From the NCBI GenBank assembly GCA_025996835.1, contig BNTU01000119.1, positions 1-8,892 of the forward strand: a stretch of 8,892 bases of DNA. Direction: 5' to 3'. How positions within the stretch are numbered: the first letter of the stretch is position 1; each line of letters opens with the position of its first letter. The position numbers were made by a program, and so were the translations under genes. Positions 7,252 through 8,892 of the stretch are shown here, in pieces. The stretch comes from Bacteroidia bacterium. Its GTDB lineage: Bacteria; Bacteroidota; Bacteroidia; Bacteroidales; Azobacteroidaceae. The notes under the pieces were generated by a model. It was not told the origin of the DNA. It was given only the letters and a program-made list of their open reading frames with translations, and searched no databases.

Positions 7252-8364
7252 ATGCAAACAAATCTATTTGGAGAAATAGAGCATAATATTTTAACCGTAG
7301 AAGGAACTGCCGCCAAAGTGGGCGTTTCTTCTGCTACGGTTAGAAATTGGATTAAAACGGGCTATCTAAATACTTCTTCAAATGGGAAAATTTTAAGCAC
7401 TTCGGTTGATTTTTTTATTTCGGAAATAGCAGGAAAAAACAAACTTAATGCGCGTGCCAATAAACTTCAAAAAGATGAGCATGACCATGATTTATTATCA
7501 AAACAGATTGAGAATGAATTAAATACAGAGCATTTTGATGATAGTGTCGGGCAAAAATATGAAAGTTCACTTTCAGAATCGTTTCGCAACAAAGAAGGAA
7601 TTTATTACACCCCTGCCAAAATTGTGACAGATATGATGCTGAGCATTAGTGATGTTGAAAATAAAACATTTTTGGACCCTTGTTGTGGCGGTGGAAATTT
7701 TATTATGCAGGCGGTTACAATAGGTTTTAAACCTGAAAATGTGTATGGTTTTGACACAGACATAAATGCCGTAGAAATCACAAAAAAGCGCATTTTGGAC
7801 AAAACAGGGTGCAAAACCAACAACATCATTCATTCCGATTTTTTTAAGTTCACCAAGGAGGATACAGGGAGATTTGATTATATTTTTACTAATCCGCCTT
7901 GGGGAAAAAAGTTGCCGAAAGAGGAGAGAGAAAAATACGCAATAATCTATCATTCAGGGAAAAGCATTGATACTTGTTCCTTGTTTTTCTTTGCCTGTTT
8001 GAACAAATTAAATGTAACCGGAAAACTTGGATTCCTTTTGCCTGAAGCGTTTTTTAATATTTCAACTTTTGAAGATGCTCGAAAAAGAGCGTTGGAACTA
8101 CAAATTGAACGGTTGATTGATTACGGAAAACCTTTTAAGGGACTTTTGACACGAGCGCAAGCCATAATTCTGAAAAATGAGAAATCTCTTGCAGATGAAA
8201 CAGTAGATTGTGAGTCAGAAAATCTAAAGTTTTCCAGAGATTTAGAAAGTTTTCGCAAAACGCCGAAACATATCTTTAATCTTTGGGCAAAATCCGAGGT
8301 TGCAGAGGTTATCGACCACGTTTTTTCTGTGCCGCATATCACCTTGCAGGGAAATGCCGTATGA
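7252..8364 (+). CDS. N6-adenine DNA methyltransferase, catalytic half, C-terminally truncated at an inverted repeat
   Basis: This is an adenine-N6 DNA methyltransferase of a restriction-modification type. Residues about 13-40 (LTVEGTAAKVGVSSATVRNWIKTGYL) form a MerR/excisionase-like helix-turn-helix. GIYYTP (117-121 region) precedes the SAM-binding motif I DPCCGGGNF (142-150), and the catalytic motif IV is NPPW (214-217). This X-I-IV order, with the recognition domain last, fits gamma-class enzymes. Residues 333-369 are encoded by the left inverted-repeat arm. Two codons later, at Val370 and TGA, the frame ends before any target-recognition domain; full-length relatives are about 500 residues. 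The missing domain lies on the opposite strand (8360-8779). One counted line (7681-7740) is 37% GC against 68% in a line of sdhA (5401-5460), suggesting acquisition. No cognate restriction endonuclease is visible. As written, the product is probably inactive. Confidence 0.85.
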   Translation: MQTNLFGEIEHNILTVEGTAAKVGVSSATVRNWIKTGYLNTSSNGKILSTSVDFFISEIAGKNKLNARANKLQKDEHDHDLLSKQIENELNTEHFDDSVGQKYESSLSESFRNKEGIYYTPAKIVTDMMLSISDVENKTFLDPCCGGGNFIMQAVTIGFKPENVYGFDTDINAVEITKKRILDKTGCKTNNIIHSDFFKFTKEDTGRFDYIFTNPPWGKKLPKEEREKYAIIYHSGKSIDTCSLFFFACLNKLNVTGKLGFLLPEAFFNISTFEDARKRALELQIERLIDYGKPFKGLLTRAQAIILKNEKSLADETVDCESENLKFSRDLESFRKTPKHIFNLWAKSEVAEVIDHVFSVPHITLQGNAV

Positions 8365-8892
8365 ATTGGCAATAACTCCAAGTCACCCCGCAAAATTTTA
8401 TGCGTATGAAAAATATTTTCAAACGTCCAATTCATAAAATCACTGTTAAGCAAATCGGCTAATTGCTGCCCTGAAATTGGAAATTTCTCATTCAAAATTA
8501 GCATATTGGCACTGTTCAAAATAAATCGCTGCTCGGTATCGCAGAAAAACACTAACTTGTTGGAAATAAAGCGGTAAATCAATTTTTCTTTTGCTTTATA
8601 TAAAACAATCGGTGCAACCTGCTGACAATGACTTAAATCGGCTTCCGATATAAATAACGTTGGAGTTTTCAGTCCATTGGGTGCAATATCCTGTCCGCGC
8701 AAAATTGGTACAAACCCTTCTGTTTGAACGGATTGACACACTTTTTCATTGTCCCCCGTAACTATTCCCAAACCCCATTCGGCATTTCCCTGCAAGGTGA
8801 TATGCGGCACAGAAAAAACGTGGTCGATAACCTCTGCAACCTCGGATTTTGCCCAAAGATTAAAGATATGTTTCGGCGTTTTGCGAAAACTT
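8121..8892 (-). CDS. Target-recognition (C-terminal) part of an N6-adenine methyltransferase, inverted and open to the window edge
   Basis: The - strand frame is open from the right edge (first full codon at 8891) to a TAA at 8121-8123. The part from 8892 to 8360 is methyltransferase-like. The first residues, from the right arm, repeat SFRKTPK to ITLQGNA of the + strand gene. Then come EWGLGIVTGDNEKV, ILRGQDI, QQVAPIVLYKAKEKLIYRF, LVFFCDTEQRFILNSANM, LADLLNSDFMNWTF and FHTHKILRGDLELLPIH. This is the typical recognition-domain and C-terminal pattern of gamma-class N6 enzymes. From 8359 leftwards the frame only reads the antisense of the left arm and the catalytic gene, so the tail after PIHT is probably not native. 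Whether a catalytic half lies to the right cannot be seen. The GTG at 8810 is within the domain and is not a credible start. Confidence 0.6.
   Translation of the reverse strand, partial: SFRKTPKHIFNLWAKSEVAEVIDHVFSVPHITLQGNAEWGLGIVTGDNEKVCQSVQTEGFVPILRGQDIAPNGLKTPTLFISEADLSHCQQVAPIVLYKAKEKLIYRFISNKLVFFCDTEQRFILNSANMLILNEKFPISGQQLADLLNSDFMNWTFENIFHTHKILRGDLELLPIHTAFPCKVICGTEKTWSITSATSDFAQRLKICFGVLRKLSKSLENFRFSDSQSTVSSARDFSFFRIMACARVKSPLKGFP
8247..8359 (+). repeat. Left arm of a 113-bp perfect inverted repeat
   Basis: This segment is identical base for base to the reverse complement of 8780-8892, with position p pairing with 17139 minus p. The identity ends at 8359/8780 on the inner side. The outer limit is unknown because the right arm runs to the window edge. 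It lies inside the methyltransferase gene and encodes SFRKTPKHIFNLWAK through ITLQGNA. Confidence 0.98.
8360..8779 (-). other. Putatively invertible 420-bp segment encoding the methyltransferase target-recognition domain
   Basis: The segment is bounded by the two inverted-repeat arms. Its - strand is open throughout (420 bp, exactly 140 codons) and in the same frame as the right arm. On the + strand it presents a TGA at 8362-8364. Flipping it would fuse the recognition domain in frame to the methyltransferase gene at left. No recombinase or recombination-site motif was recognised. A fold-back chimera would give the same picture. Confidence 0.6.
8780..8892 (-). repeat. Right arm of the 113-bp perfect inverted repeat (reaches window end)
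   Basis: This is the reverse complement of 8247-8359 without a mismatch. It continues to the last base of the window, so 113 bp is a minimum length. Inside the arms the two sequences diverge at once (8360 T against the complement of 8779). Confidence 0.98.

Noticed and set aside
8121..8359. C-terminal extension of the inverted recognition domain
   Set aside because: The - strand frame stays open here, but it is only the antisense of the left repeat arm and the methyltransferase gene, so it is not credible protein.
7252..8892. Insertion sequence or transposon explaining the inverted repeats
   Set aside because: The arms are coding sequence of the methyltransferase and the interior encodes its own recognition domain. 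There is no transposase, and no target-site duplication was seen.

Overview
The window most likely comes from a member of the Bacteroidota. Supporting signs are two TAnnTTTG-type -7 promoter boxes upstream of genes, a NagB-PIG-L fusion of the kind I associate with this phylum, a sdhC-sdhA pair of the five-helix cytochrome b type, and weak Shine-Dalgarno sequences. I cannot place it below phylum level.

Layout, left to right, all main genes on the + strand. Positions 1-1758 hold the 3' part of a glucosamine-6-phosphate deaminase-like gene fused to a PIG-L/LmbE deacetylase domain; its 5' end lies outside the window. It overlaps an FecE/HmuV-like ABC transporter ATPase (about 1730-2518) that carries an 11-copy, 7-bp tandem array read in frame. 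A promoter-like element then precedes uxaC (glucuronate isomerase, 2560-4014), whose frame also contains a short dispersed-type palindrome. A small two-helix membrane protein follows (4023-4523). A second promoter-like element precedes sdhC (4611-5294) and sdhA (5306-7246). The expected sdhB does not follow. Instead an AT-rich N6-adenine DNA methyltransferase gene starts 5 bases after sdhA (7252).

The most striking structure is at the right end. The methyltransferase gene stops two codons after a 113-bp segment (8247-8359) that recurs as a perfect inverted copy at 8780-8892, running off the window edge. The 420 bp between the arms (140 codons) encode, on the - strand and in the correct frame, the missing target-recognition domain. 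The enzyme is therefore split, with its catalytic half pointing right and its specificity half pointing left. Inversion between the arms would rejoin them. This is the geometry of a phase-variable, invertible methyltransferase. It is equally the geometry of a fold-back chimera created during amplification or assembly, and the sequence alone cannot separate the two. No recombinase gene is visible in the window.

Functionally the window covers amino-sugar and hexuronate catabolism, metal-chelate uptake, and the membrane anchor and flavoprotein of succinate dehydrogenase/fumarate reductase. A probably acquired DNA-modification gene abuts the respiratory operon.
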